The position numbers and the translations under genes are program-made. The notes below the pieces were generated by a model. It did no database searches. It was not told where the DNA came from and was given only the letters and a program-made list of their open reading frames with translations. Positions 1 through 13,269 of a stretch of DNA of 64,000 bases are shown here, piece after piece (within the stretch, counting starts at the first letter, position 1; each line of letters opens with the position of its first letter). This DNA is from Thamnaconus septentrionalis (taxonomy: Eukaryota > Chordata > Actinopteri > Tetraodontiformes > Monacanthidae), in the NCBI GenBank assembly GCA_009823395.1, contig CM020515.1:16801989-16865988 (forward strand), given 5' to 3'.

Positions 1-879
1 ACAAACAGTGCCACCTGGCTTTCTGGAGTATAACTTACACGAAAACACGAGCAAGCGCGCTGAAAGTTTTTTTTTCCCCCATTTGCTTTTTTTTTTGGTT
101 TTTTTTTAAACCGGAGGCAACACTGCATTTGTTTGCAGAGGCATTAGTTTGCATTAACCGCAGCGAGACCGATGATTTATTGTAAATCGCAGCGCATTCT
201 CAAACCATGTTTCCTCTGTTTGCTTTGGCATTTTTTGACAGGAAATTTACTCCACACGCAGGGTCACCGAGCCGAAAGTCTATTTGCCCGTCTGATTGTC
301 TTCCAAGCCGCTACCTTCTGTTGTCTCACTCGCGCTCATGCTGTTGCCGTTCCCAATTTAGCCCCCACTAAGCCCGGCGAGATTAAAAAGACCCGCAGGC
401 AGGCCACAGTGTGCCGCGTCGCTGCGCTCTACATGCAGGACGTGGAAGTCGGGACTTCAGGGGGATGCAGGGGGGTAAATCAAGACACATCCCTGGCCTG
501 ATAGGTTCTGAACGGAAGCGATGGAGAGCGGGTGGCGAGGTCGGCATCCATTAGCCGCGCCTGGGAGTCACAGATGGATGACTCCCTAATAGAGGGGTCA
601 CCCGTGCTGGTGCTGTTAACGCCTCGGCCTCTCCATTGCTGAATGTTTCATGGTTGTCTGCATGTGGACAACCATATCCATGTCCAGCAGTGCACGCAGG
701 GAGCAGCAATATTTCTCTATCTTGCGGTCCAATCAAGTGGACGTGCTGCAATAGGCGTCACGAAGCAAAGCTTTCTGTCTCCTTTTGCTATGTTAACATT
801 GTTAGCTAGTTAACTAAAAACCCACTTTTAACTGGATTTTTTTGTTTTTTGTTTTTTGTTTTTTTTTTAATCACTGATC

Positions 880-1075
880 TGCATTTAAGTAGTTTAACCC
901 AGAAGTTCCCAAACATTTCCAGGCCATGGCCCCCCAACCAGCATAAGCATCTGACCGGGGACCCCATTCGCAATGTTACAAAATGTAACAGAAAGAAACA
1001 TGAAATTTTACAATGTTTTTTCTATTCAATTATTTTTACATTTGTTTTGAATAAGGATAGAGTCAACTAACATGT
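880..1075. repeat. Possible old interspersed repeat fragment
   Basis: The stretch has the form 'gttcccaaac ... ggcc ... gcccccc', which resembles the edge of degraded non-autonomous DNA transposons common in fish. No terminal inverted repeat or target-site duplication was found, so the assignment is weak. Confidence 0.25.
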
Positions 1076-1184
1076 TGATAATCATGCCCATTTTTCTGTA
1101 TGGCTGTAAAGCCACGCTTAATGCATGCCACCTCATATTTATTTTACTTTAGTTGACCAGGTGTAAGGTTGTTGTTTTTTTTTT

Positions 1185-1206
1185 GCAGCAGCAGCAGCAG
1201 CAGCAG
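1185..1206. repeat. (CAG)n microsatellite
   Basis: About seven uninterrupted CAG units follow a T run. They lie in gene-free DNA and are not part of any supported exon. Confidence 0.9.
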
Positions 1207-2683
1207 TGTCTTCCACAGTGGGGCTGTCTGTCTGTTCCTTTGGTCTATTTGTCACAAGCCTGTCCATTTTCAACAACATCGGCAGGCTTGTGGAGCAAAC
1301 AACCTTGAAAATAGGCACGACACACACACAATGGCATGAACAATGTTTTTGACAGGCAGGCCATATGATGGTGATATTAGAGATTATATTTAACAATGAT
1401 GAAATAATAATTGGATTGGACCTGATAATAATTATTAAAATACATTTTGATTATATCATTTATTTTATTTACTTGATTTTTTTCTTATCTTCTTCTTTTC
1501 CAATTTTCTGCAGCCCCACTGTGAAAACCACGGATCTTAAAGGATCTCCTTGAGGCTGGAGGTTTGAAAATGAAAAAAAAAAGGAGCTGAGTGCAAGCTG
1601 AAGAGTGGAGATGCTGCTCCTTCGCTTCCCAGTGCAGAAATAAAATGGAAAACGCTTCTCATTGTCAAAACCAGAACAAAAAAAGTGTCACCTTCTCTTA
1701 CTAGCTTAGTTTGTAACCCCTTATACAGCTAATATGAACTTATTTTAGTGTTCCAATTGTGCTTATTTTTTTTTACTTTTGTATCAATGTCAATGTTTTT
1801 TGTAACCTCTTATGTACCTTAATAATATTCAATTCGGTAATTTTACTTTTTAACAAATGGATGAATGTTTTTTTTTGGGGGGTGCATCTAAAAAGGGCTG
1901 GAATATCCTTTTTTTTTAAAAAAAAAATCTGCAATTTAAAAAAAAAATAAAAATCCTCTGCAAATACAGCTATTTAGTTCTGGGTTCGAGCTCTGTCAAT
2001 CAAACATAATTACCGTCAAAAACTCAGCGACGGGAGACAACCTCCCGAACGTTCGTTTTGGGATGAAAATTTAATGAATTTCATGGATATACAGATTTAA
2101 CGCGACACAGCTCACAGTAACGCAGAACATACATGTGTGCACTTAAAACGTCAAACAAGTAGATAAAAGTTTCATGAAGAGCCGCCTGGCTTCCTGGACG
2201 CACTTTAAGAATACATCCCAAAACAGTTCAAAGCTTCACCCTCGGACAAACAGAGCGCCTCCTGCTGCCTGACAGGAGCGAATGTCCTCCGATGACCAAA
2301 ACCAACATCATGAGTTAAAACGCTGTTTTTGTTTTTTTTTTTCCTTTTCTATAGCTACTGGAGGCAGGTTGGGTTGTTGTTCAGCGCCAAGGTCCTGCAG
2401 GATCCCCAGACCTGCGTAGCGCCAATGACGGCGCCAATGTCACGCTGTCACCTGGGCCTGGTCATTATTACAGGCATTCTTAATAGCCCTATAGATTAAA
2501 GTCCAGGGGAACAAGACACCAACAAGATTAAAAAAAAAAAGAAAGGAAGAAAGATAGGAAAGAGAATGATGAATGGCCTCCGATTGCAGGGCAATCATGC
2601 ATAAATTACCAGGATGTGCTGGGGTATAATAACCAGCGCAGTTTTAAGCGATCGCTCACTCGGTGGGAAGCTGCCGCGTGAGG

Positions 2684-2684
2684 A

Positions 2685-2729
<45 letters not shown>
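2684..2729. repeat. (CGG)n microsatellite
   Basis: About fifteen uninterrupted CGG units lie in a local GC-rich patch. They create poly-Arg frames on both strands that are not genes. Confidence 0.95.
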
Positions 2730-2730
<1 letters not shown>

Positions 2731-2922
2731 CGGGTGGGTGGAGACGCGGTGGCGGCAAAGAGATGGGTGGTGGGTAACAGAAAGGAGCGGGTCGCCGGCT
2801 GTCTACTCAATCACGTCAGCGTCAAGGGTATCGCCCTGACACTGTCTCCACTCCGCGCCCCCAGCGTCCCTACAAATCTCCTGATAGACAGACGCCGCGT
2901 CAAACGGCACCCTCGCCGCAAA

Positions 2923-2958
<36 letters not shown>
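2923..2958. repeat. (CA)n microsatellite
   Basis: Uninterrupted AC dinucleotide run of about 36 bases. Confidence 0.95.
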
Positions 2959-2960
<2 letters not shown>

Positions 2961-5775
2961 CTCAGCCAGGGTCCCCAAGGTTCCCGGGGGCCGTGTCTCT
3001 TCCTCGGGTCCCCTGCAGGAAGAGCCTCTCCGACAACAACTGATTATTCAGGATGCAGGCTAACGAGAATCTGCCACCGTGTGGATCTCCAAACAACATG
3101 TATTCTGGTTGTTGAATACATCATGGCGCTCCGGAGGGGGGGTTGGAGGCGGAGACAGGCAGACTGTCTCTTTCTCCCTCTCTGGCTGTGCAGCCTTTGG
3201 AATTCCAGAGTTGCAGATTTTGGATTGGGATGTTTTACGGCACGGGATGGAAATGTACAGCACTGGAAGATGGAAAATCTTTCACTTGCCCACTTGTTGG
3301 TTCACTTTTTTCCTTTCAACCCTTAAAAAAGCCCAGATCCCCATCATCTTTGAGAATGTTTTTTTTAATACAAGTTCGGGAAGAATCTGTCTACAGCGTT
3401 GACACAGTTGATATCATTCAGTTCCGGAGTGCAGCTATTAGACTTTATGAGACTTTTCTTTTCAGCTTCCAGATAGCACAGCTGAAAGGTAGTGCATGTT
3501 ATTTAAACAGATCACATACACGTCATTTTTTCACTGTCATGTTGCTCAAATGCCAGTCGAGGATCCAGCCATGTATTTTTACTACGTCAGTCTTCTGTTG
3601 CTGTGACACAACTGATCAACTGTCTGTTCCGTCCGACCTGAAAGTTAACCCAGGTGAGCCACGGTGGATCGAACGGATCGAAAGGGATCGACCCAGGAAA
3701 CTGGAACTTCTTCCTCCTCCACCCTTTTTTTTTTATTCTGCACCATCTGGCCCTTTTAAATCTCCTCGTCTCTCTCTGCTCTGCTCCTCCAGTTGCTTTA
3801 TGGTCCAAGTGGCGGTAATAACGCTAACGCAGCGGGGGGAGCAGGGGAAGCAAAACAAACTTAGGCCACTTAACTCAATAGTATTCACAATGGTAAATTA
3901 GGCAGAAATACGAAAAAGCATCCGCCACTACTGCCGCAGACGGCGTGAAATCAAGCACACGCACGCGTGGGGAGACGCGGCTGAGCGTGCACGTTGCTCC
4001 TCGGTGGCTCATTACAGGCTCGATAATAAGCAGGATGTGTTGGCGAATTGGCAATGCCGTAAAAGCATACACTGCTTAATATTTACGCGCCACTTTGTCT
4101 CCATCATATCCCCCCGATATACTCACAGCACAAAGAGAGAAAATGGGATTAATATCCCCACATTTACCTCCCATTAATCTGGCAGGATCCTACAGAGCTC
4201 CTCCGTGCATGCCCCCTTGTGTTGCTCTTGATTATATCTTCTTTGCCCCTCACTGTAGAGTGGAAATTGCACTGCATTGACTTGTCTGGAAATAGCAGGG
4301 AACTCATCCCCAATTTGCACCAAAAGCGTCTGTGGTGCGTCCGCAGTAGGTGCGCAGGAACTGCTCCGTACCCGCTCACTCCGTCTAGCGCGGCCGCTCC
4401 ATTGGTTCACGCAAGGATTGCAAGATCACGCGACAACCCAGGTAGTTTTGCCTGCATTTACAGAAAACAACAGTAAAGACAAGACTCTTTTGCCCCGTCC
4501 GAACTGTGTCTCAAGTGTCACTGTGTGTGAAAAAAAGAGGAGGAGATGATGACTGCCTGACGTTCCCAAATTGAAGTACCTGTCCAGGTGCAAACAGAGA
4601 CGCGGCCACAGCAGGTTTGGCTCGCTCTCACCGTGGCTAACGTGAGCTGGTTTGCTTTGGATTCCTCTCGCAGCCCCCGAGGCTCATCTTAGCTTAGCTG
4701 CACGGCTTAAACCAGTTAGCTTGGCTTAAGTCATTTGGACGGTGCTGGATCACGCTAAAGACGCGTGGACCCGAGCCCGCTACCCAGAGCGGCAGAACAG
4801 CCAACTGAGGCGGCGCCCAGGCTTGGATGAGCGCGGTGGCGTCGGGCCGCCGTCTCCACGGCATCAGGAGAGCGCCGTGCGCTGGAAGCATGCACCGTGA
4901 AGAGGCTGCTGACCTGACAGATTTGATCCTGTCCCCCAGGGTAAATGCACTCACCGTCTAACACCCGTGTGTGTGTGTGTACTAGCTAGCGTAACAAAAA
5001 CATCACAGGCGCACGCTCAGTGACCCACACAGTTGCATAAAGAGGACAAACTGGATCGGTGGCTGCCTCCACTGGCAGCTCGCCTTGGCCCGGGCAACCT
5101 TGGCGAGAGAAACTAATAAAAGTCTGCGTTTGTACCCTCTTTATTTAATTTGTCCTTTAACAGAATTTCCCTACGGTGCTGTGGCCGAAACGGAGCGAAA
5201 AGCAGAAATAGCACAAGACGTTTGCCACTACAGTGAGAAACGGTCGTTGAAGTTAGAAGAAAAGCAATGCAAAAAGGTTTTTGCTGGCTGAGAAAGGATC
5301 AATTAGGGCTTTAAAATGATTGCAGAAAAAAATTGCCATTTGAAATTGCTCCTTTTTTTTTTTTTTTATCTCAAAAACGATCAAAAAGGTGTTAATGCCA
5401 TCAGTCCCAGAAGCAGGTCTCACGTCTCTAAACAGCGAGAGAGGACGAAATAAAAGCCTCAGCAAAGAGAAGACGTGGGTGGCGGGCTTAAGGAGTTGGA
5501 TGGATTGACATGGATCTGCTGAACCGATTATTATCGCGGTGCAAATAGCCCGATCGATAAAAGCCAGGACCGCACACAGAAAAGCGCGTCGTCGACGCAG
5601 AATAACGAGCGAGAGGGACAAGAGACGGAGCTGGTGAAAGAAGGAGAAGAAGGAGAAAAAAAAGAGAGAAATGAAGGATGAAGAAAGGGGCCGAGGAGAA
5701 GGACCCGCGTTTCTAAAGGGTGAGCGTTTCACTTAAAGGAGGCAGCATGAAAAGAACAGAGCGAGGAGCACTCCA

Positions 5776-5779
<4 letters not shown>

Positions 5780-5827
<48 letters not shown>
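5780..5827. repeat. (GA)n microsatellite
   Basis: Perfect GA run of about 48 bases. It explains the Glu/Arg-rich and Ser/Leu-rich open frames on either strand at this place. Confidence 0.95.
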
Positions 5828-5832
<5 letters not shown>

Positions 5833-8800
5833 CTCCATCAATATCGCCGAAACACCGTTTTCTCTGCCAGATTCTGCCATTTCGCCCGCCGTCCATCCTG
5901 CGCGACAGCCAATAGAGCGCAGCTCGCACCCCGCTGGACGGCGAGGGGGGCGAGAAGACGACAAGCGGGAGAAGAAAAGAAAAACAAAGGCGATTGATAT
6001 AAATGATCTGCCGGGCCGGCGGAGGCCTCCAGGCAGGGGCGAGCGAAGGTCCGCTCGATACCAATTGATCGCGGGGGGCCGAGGCATTCGTCTTAATTCT
6101 GACTAATTAGGGTGGAGGCTGACGAGGAGGGGGTGGGGGGGCGGAGCCGGAGAGGGACAAGATGTCGGTGTTGTGAGCCTGTGCAACCTCGGCGGGACCT
6201 CCCACATTACGAAAATCATCCCTCCTTTCCTTCCACCCCCTGTGTTTACAAAGTGGAAGATTAAGGAAATCGGTTTCGGAAACGACACCCGTCACCCACA
6301 CCAGCGAAATAATTCCCCCGTCTGCAGCGGAGAGAGGCCTGACAAGCAGGACGGCGGTGAAATCCACAAACTTTTTCTTCCTCTTCTTTTTCTTTTTTTT
6401 ATCTTGTTTGTGTGAGAAGTGCTGATTATCTGGTGCCAGCGCACGTCTGGCCTTTTGGTAGCCAGGAGGCAAACAGACAAGAGACGCGTTTTCCTCGCCT
6501 GATCGGCATCAGAGCCTCTAATTGGCAGCGGGGACATCAGTCCAAACCATCGGGAGGAAAGGAACGTGCGACGTTCGCCGGTGCGAGGCGGTTCAGAAAT
6601 AGAGCGCCGACACTTGAGGGGAGGGTGGAGGGAGGGGTGAGGGGTGTCAGGCGGCGTGCAGCCCCCCCCAGACAGACAGACAGAGAGATAGACAGAGAGA
6701 TATATCAGGTGGCCATCTGGGACGGCGGGGAGCCGTGGGCTCGGAGGTGATAACATTTTAGAGGCAAAGACCTTTTTCAGAGTGGCAGCAGGGCCAATCT
6801 GGACAAAACACCGAGCCGCTCCGCTCCGAGGGGCCGGGGCTCTGTGTCGCTGCCCCGCCCCCAGGTGTCGGGCGAAGTGTATCGTCGCGCACGAGCAGCA
6901 GCAGCAGCAGCTGAGACAACTCCGCCCCGGCCGCAGATCACAATCTGAAGAGCAAACGCACGCAGACAAAAGGCGGGGAGGAAACATCAGACGGCGGAGG
7001 CGGGAGACGGACAGGTGGCATATCGCTATCAGTCACGGCCGCCACCATTGTCGAGAGCCACAAAGAAGTTCAGACGGGCCGCGTCGGCCTCGCTCGCTCT
7101 CAAAGGCCGGGCCAGAGAGTGACAGATACACCTGAATATCACTCACTCACTCCTGTTCCAACACTCAAAAACCTGGCTGCTCTTTCTTTTCCCGAACCTG
7201 CTGATATTCACATCCTCCGTTTCCCCGGAGTCTCCTGGCGGCCGTCTGGATCCTTCCACGCTGCTCACAAAGACCTCGCACGCTGTGTCATTCCGCTCAC
7301 ATCAAATGAACCAACCAGAGTCCGGCCTTCCAATTCTCTGCTCCCCGGCTCGAGTGTGATGTCCTAATGACTGGCTGGCTGTTGACGCCGGTCCGCATAA
7401 CAGCGGGCCCAGAGGGGGACAATTAGGGAGGAGAAGGACATGTTTTCCTTGATAAATGTTGTCAGCGCGACTATTGGTTCTAATAAGCATAATGTAATTT
7501 GTGCAGCGGCGGCGGCAGCGGCAGGGCGAGTCCTGCTAGGTTTTACAGTAATGCAACACAAGTGCTTTCATTAGAGAGGTGTGGATATGAAATGTTTAAG
7601 AGGAAAAAAAAAAACAAGCCCTGTGGTAACAGCCTAAACGGTTAACAAGGCTTATTTTGTTATTTTCTGTTTTTCAATAGAGTCCAATAAAATTCCAAAT
7701 TCCAAATTCTAAATTCACAACACACTGGCAAGTTGTCTAAGCTGAGCTATCAAGATTTTCTCAACTCACCTGTTTTTTTTTGTTGTTGGTTGGGTTTAAA
7801 AAAAAAAAAAAAAAGTGCTCATTTGATTCACAATGACGCGACACCGTACAGCTAAGAAACAATTTATCACAACAGGCAGTTCACTTGATAAACGACCTAT
7901 CATTAATATTTTATCAAGACTGTCTCAGCTTGCCAGTCAAAATCATCGACCGATCAATCAGCTACATCAGCAACGGCTCGACGGCTACCGATGACTAATG
8001 AGAAAAGAAAAGGAAAATCTTTGGATGGATGGCCTGTTCTTCAGCTGAGTGCCACGTGTCAAACTTCACCCCCAGCCCTAGTGGCCGGGTCGTCGCCAGC
8101 ACAGCGGCCCCTGAAGCCGAGGGGCCCGGCGAAGACAGGCCGTCGCGCCGGCCGCGTCTGCACACAGGAAGGCAGGTGGCGCCAGACTCACTGCGCCGCC
8201 TCGCGCGACGTGACTGACGGCTTCCGGCGGAGCAGGGCCGACAAAGTCCAACGGCAGACGCGACGCCAGCGCCAGTCTGCGGGAAACAAAACTATGAGCG
8301 TGATTGTCTGAGTGCAAATTCCCGGCCCTCCCTCCCTGCCTCCCCCCTCCCTCCCTGCCTCCCCCACGTGCCACTTTGGCTCCCGCCGCCGCCGTCACGC
8401 CAGCCGCGATGCAACCGCGCAAATTGTCATCCGCGTGACAGTGTGGTGCAACCCTAAACTGTCATGTGCTCGGTCGCCCGAGTCAATATTTACCCCTGAT
8501 TTGAGTATCCTTGTTAGGCAGCCATCTGACAGCCATTCATCTGATTACAGCAGGCTTATTCAAATGTTTTTGGTGGGGGTGGGGTGGGGAAGGGGGGTCC
8601 AGGGGAAATTGGCCTGGATTTGTGGTGGGGCTTTTAAGGAAATATTCTTTAAAAAAACAAAAACAAATGAAAAACAGACAAAGAAAATGCTGCAAAGCCT
8701 GCATGTAAACTCCACTGACATATAACCGCGAGACAGTCAGGAATCACACTGACAGCTCTCAAAAGCCAAAAAACAGCAGTTTTGTTTTGGAGCGGCCGAC

Positions 8801-10632
8801 TGATGTGTGTGACAGTGAAGTCTGCCGAGGTTTCTCCGCCTGCGCTAAAGCGTGCAGCTCGCTCGCCGTTCTTCCAACATTCATTCACACTTAAAAGTGG
8901 CTTAAAAGCGCTAAGCCTAAACCTACAGGATCCATTTCCGTCCGTATCATCTCTTTTACAGAAATACCCCTAAACTCATCCTTTATGCCCCATACAGGGC
9001 CAGGTCTTCAATTTAATTTCCCATCTGTGGCCAGTCTGAAATATTATCCCAGAAATGAGATCCGTGCCCCTGAATACAGAGTGTGGAGTCGGTGTAGGGA
9101 GACGGACGGAGACATGGCCTGATTTCTCAGAGTAAGAGGTGTGCCACGGTGAGTAGGGGGTGGTGGAGTAGGGGGGGTGGAGGGCTGGATCTCCTCCCAA
9201 AGTGGCACCGCAAATATTTGCCCTCCGCCACTTGGCCATCGAGACGTATCCTCTCCATCCTCCCTTCTCCCTTCTTCCTCCCGTCACTCCTCCGTTCTGC
9301 GGAGAGGCAGCCAGAGCCGCCGCGGTCGGCCAGGCAGGGCGCCAAAACCCGCGACAGAAAAAAAGTTTCCCCTCGCGCTGCCAGAGGTCACGGAAGTTCA
9401 ACTGCCTGGAAAGACTGGGCTTTGCATTTTTAAAACCTCTGAGGGCGCCACGTGGCCGTCGAGCAAGGCACAGGTACGAGGAAAAAAATAGAAAGCTGTC
9501 AAATGATCTTTGTGCTTTCCAATGATTTGGGGGGGAAAGGAACCCTCAGAACTCTTGCGAGCGGTCTCTGCAGACGTCCCTGAGTCGGTGTTACATATTC
9601 ATTACCTTTCTTTTCCCGGGCCTCACATGGCAGGATTTTAATTGCCTACATTTCCGAGTAAAAAGCCGGATGAGCAGAGTGAGAGCGCCGCGCCTCCTGA
9701 GGGAAGGATGTGGGAAGTCTAACACCAGCGCACAGCGCAACCTGATAAACACATAACCAGTAATAAGAGCACTCATTACACATAACCAGATTATTCCCAT
9801 GGCTCTCAGCTCGACTTAATTTTTTCTCCCCTCTGAGGAGGCTGCAGGGCTGCAGCGAGCTGATGAACTGCTGCATGCCACCGCCGTGCAGGTGGGTTTA
9901 TAGATCGCTCAAGGAAATAGATGTAGGGTTTGTTTATTATTTACCATTTTAATAAGTAGCATTTAGCTGGAACAAACACTCAATGCTTTTGACTGGGATG
10001 TGCACCTCAGTCGAGCCCGGTGGCTTCCGCTTCTCCGTCTACGTCCACTAAATCGTCAAACATCAAATCTCTGAACTCTTCGTATAGTGAGATTAGAAGG
10101 TTTTACACATGCTAATTGAGTGCGTTTAACAACATAGAGACAGCTCGTCAGGCAGTTGCAATTAGTGTCTGAGCAGTCAGTCTAAAAAAAAACATTTGCT
10201 ACTTTCATAATCCCTTGCCATGCAAATCGCACAGTGTGTGTGTGGGTAGGAGAGGGTATGAGGTGAAGTAGCAAGAGTGGGAATCTATACGTGTGAGAAC
10301 AAGAAGTGCAATGCCTAAAATGTTTAATAGATAAATAGAACAAGATGTTTTGATATGATATGGTTTCGTTTTCGTTGTATAATTACAGTTTCAAGATTCA
10401 CCTGTGGCTTTGCTGCTTCGGAATCAAACACTGCAACGTTTCCAAGACAGAGCGATGATGTCAACGGCTACTGTTGGAGAAACAATTTGATAAATTACCA
10501 TTTTGTGCTACTAATGCCAGTCAATACCTCGTATCTGCCGCTTAGCTGCGGTGTTGTGGGCTGCGAGGTGAATCCAGGTCTCTGCAGCTGCGCACAGCAA
10601 AACAGATCAAGTGCAGAGATTTAACAGGCTCG

Positions 10633-10690
10633 TTCAAGTCGAGTCAATTTTATTTATTTAGCCTCAAGGGGCTTTGCAATCTTCACCGCA
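10633..10690 (+). repeat. Fragment of a fish interspersed repeat
   Basis: The phrase 'tcaattttatttattta' followed by 'cctcaaggggctttgcaat' matches, from memory, the conserved core of a very common fish repeat in which 'tcaattttatttatatagc' is followed by 'ctcaagg-gctttaca'. Only a short piece remains. Confidence 0.5.
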
Positions 10691-10981
10691 TATTATCCAC
10701 CGGAAATTACGAGCCTGTGAGTCTCAACTCACGGAGTTGCATGCAGTGGAGTCGACGTGCGACGGGGACAGGGGCGCGCTGGATAAGAGAGGAGTGTGGG
10801 GAAACATGCCTGTTACACATGCTGCTGCTTCATGGCGCTGCACTTGCCTGGCTGTTCTGGGCTCTGGTTATATTCTGTCACATTAACGTTGGGAAAAGAG
10901 GATATGTTGACAGAGAGAGGACATTGCACATTGAGACTCTAGGGCTTTTCTAGGGCTGGTGGCACTGGGACATGTAGACAG

Positions 10982-10983
<2 letters not shown>

Positions 10984-11013
<30 letters not shown>

Positions 11014-11060
11014 ATGTGTGTGTGTGTGTGTGTGTGTGTGAGTCTGTGTGTGTAAGTGTG
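10984..11060. repeat. (TG)n microsatellite
   Basis: Long alternating TG tract with a few interruptions ('gcatg', 'agtc'). Alternating purine-pyrimidine DNA of this length can adopt the Z form. Confidence 0.93.
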
Positions 11061-12649
11061 TGCACGTGCGTGTGCATGGGAGGGGAGGGTTGCCTGTGGA
11101 GCGGAGCATGTGGATGCCCACCCACTCTGCAGCCTCGCGGCTCTCGTCATTTCGCATCAATTCACAGTCTCTCAATATAAATAGGACAGGTGTCCTAAAG
11201 CCACGTAGTGCTAATAGAGGCAATGGCATTATGCATCGACCCAAGACCCCTCAGCTGACTACGCCAGCCTGTCGTGATGATGTTGTAATAATGAGCTTCC
11301 CTCCAACTTGCACACCAGCCCCTTTGAAGAGCACTAATTTGGCACAAATAATTTTTTTTTTTTTTTTTTTAAATGAATGCGCTTAATGCACTAGCTAAAT
11401 AGAGGGAGTGGAAGAGGCCTGGCTTTGAATAATGAATAAACATTAAGGACTACATGGACTGGGACTCAGTAAAACCATAAACCGCAATTTACATTCGAAA
11501 CAAAGTGTTTACTTTTGCTTTTATATTTCACATGCTTTTATATCTTCATAGCACTCGTCTCATTGTCAGACTTAATGCATAATACATAGCTCAGGCAAAA
11601 ACAAAGTCTAAGGTAAAGCCTCCACAAACCAATGTTTGTGCAAATGCCATAGAATATAAACATGGCACAACCCACTCAAAAAAAGTCTTAAAGAAATGTT
11701 AGGTACTTTACTTTTTTTGCCCAGATAAATATATATCATAGAGTGAACTCATAGGAAGCAACTGTGCCCAGGCTGGAAGGAATTGCAGGAGGTGCACTAA
11801 AATAGAGAGTAGAGTTCCACGCGTTAGCTTCCCCGTGGCGTCACAGAATCTTCACACTTCATTACTGCAAGGCCAGGGACGTGTGAAGTCATTATGTAGG
11901 AACAGTGGGACGAGTGTGTTTATGTGTGCATGTGCGTCTGGGCCCGCAAAGGGTGTGGGATGTGCATGTGGAGGGCAACTCATAACTCACCCGTCCCCTG
12001 TTGCTGAAAGTGTTTTCCGGAAGCAGGAAGAAGCCATTCACATGGAAACGCAGTTTAATACATTCAAATAGCTGGGAGGGGCTGCAGTTGTTGACGGTGT
12101 CAAATGAAAGAGGACGAACAAACAGCTGGAAGGACATTTCCATTTTACAGCTCTACAGCAACTATACTTAACAAACGCAGCGTAAGATAGCGCCGAGCAA
12201 TTTGCGGTGAGTCACTTATTAAAAGAGGTGCAAACTATGGTCACGCAAGATTCAGCTGTGTGTAGCGTCAACGCCTTAGCAGGAGTGGAAAAAAGTGTGT
12301 TCTCTACTTCCATCTAGAGGACAATATAGGAACGTCAAGGCCTGAGCTTCTCTTGCGATGCACTTTTATTTCATTCCCCTCTTTTATTATATAAATTATT
12401 TTATTTATTTGGAGATCAACGCAAGTAAATAAACAACAATAGTGTGCTCATTTTTTGATTTAATGATTGTCACCTTGCAAGACTTTAAAGGCCTTATTCT
12501 ACCTGAGTGCCAATAACGCATTGCAACAGCCTTGACAAAAGTTAACAATAATTACAGTACAATGCCTCATCTGACTCATATAAACAAATATTTTTCCAGT
12601 ATTTTTTCTATGGCATGAAAATTTCTAGTATGAGCCAACAAATGTCTAT

Positions 12650-12961
12650 TCAACTACCAGCTGAAATCAGCATACCAATTAGACCTCTACTGTCAAGCCC
12701 GTGAGTGACTGATCTGTGCAAACTGTGCAACAATCGAAAATGAATTTTCAACCAATAACTTTGGGATTTGTGGCAATAGCCCAAGGCACTTACTGTACAA
12801 ATGCTGCCAACGCTGAGAATGTGCCACTGACTGAAAGGCTGTTGGAATGAATTCAACAAGCCAGGCAGTATACCCAAGTTATCACAACAGTTTTTAATCA
12901 AATGGAAGGCTTGCAAAACCTTACCTTGTAGAGTCAAGTCAAATTCGGGGCTGATGCACAT
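12650..12961 (-). other. Unrecognised 103-codon open frame
   Basis: This minus-strand frame is open for 103 codons with mixed, non-repetitive amino-acid composition, unlike most chance frames in the window. I recognise no family, motif, signal peptide or membrane segment. It sits 300 bases upstream of ccdc43 on the opposite strand. It could be chance, a decayed transposon fragment, or an exon of an unmodelled gene. I lean to chance or a transposon relic. Confidence 0.15.
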
Positions 12962-13269
12962 ACTCCAAGTAATTTGTATATTTTTGTGACAGAGTTATTG
13001 TGGCTGAAAGATAAAGTGTGATTTAAAAAAAAAAAAAGATACAACAATACGTTTTTAGAAATAAGTACATACATGCGTTTAAAAAAAAATAATTCAAGAT
13101 TAGTTCAGACATCCACAAAATCTCCCTTCATATTTATTAGAACTACGAACAAATTCAAGAGTACCCAAATGCAGACATCTTTGTCAAACAAATTCGGAAT
13201 TGGAGGGATTTTCTTACAGGCATTAACAAAGGACGGCAGTGGCCCAGCGAAGGACCCAAAGGGGCCAAG

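Larger units (their letters stand above)
1..13269. other. Gene-free region upstream of ccdc43
   Basis: I find no exon series with splice sites and conserved protein sequence in these 13 kb. Open frames here are short, low in complexity or driven by repeats such as poly-Arg, poly-Glu/Arg and His/Thr from CA runs. The stretch 5500-9500 is GC- and CpG-rich with many short homeobox- and TALE-like motifs, and might hold conserved regulatory DNA, but that cannot be tested without alignment. Microsatellites and repeat fragments inside it are listed separately. Confidence 0.6.

Noticed and set aside
1970..2000. A 'gggttcgagctc' phrase resembling a tRNA B box
   Set aside because: No matching A box, acceptor stem or anticodon arm could be drawn around it.
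3143..3901. A 252-codon plus-strand frame
   Set aside because: No recognisable domain, low-complexity stretches, and no supporting splice structure or homology.
6292..6987. A 231-codon minus-strand frame with Cys- and Ser-rich runs
   Set aside because: Driven by GC-rich repeats (CAG and GACA-type runs), with no family signature.
10883..11244. His/Thr-rich and Val/Cys-rich frames
   Set aside because: They are translations of the TG/CA microsatellite.
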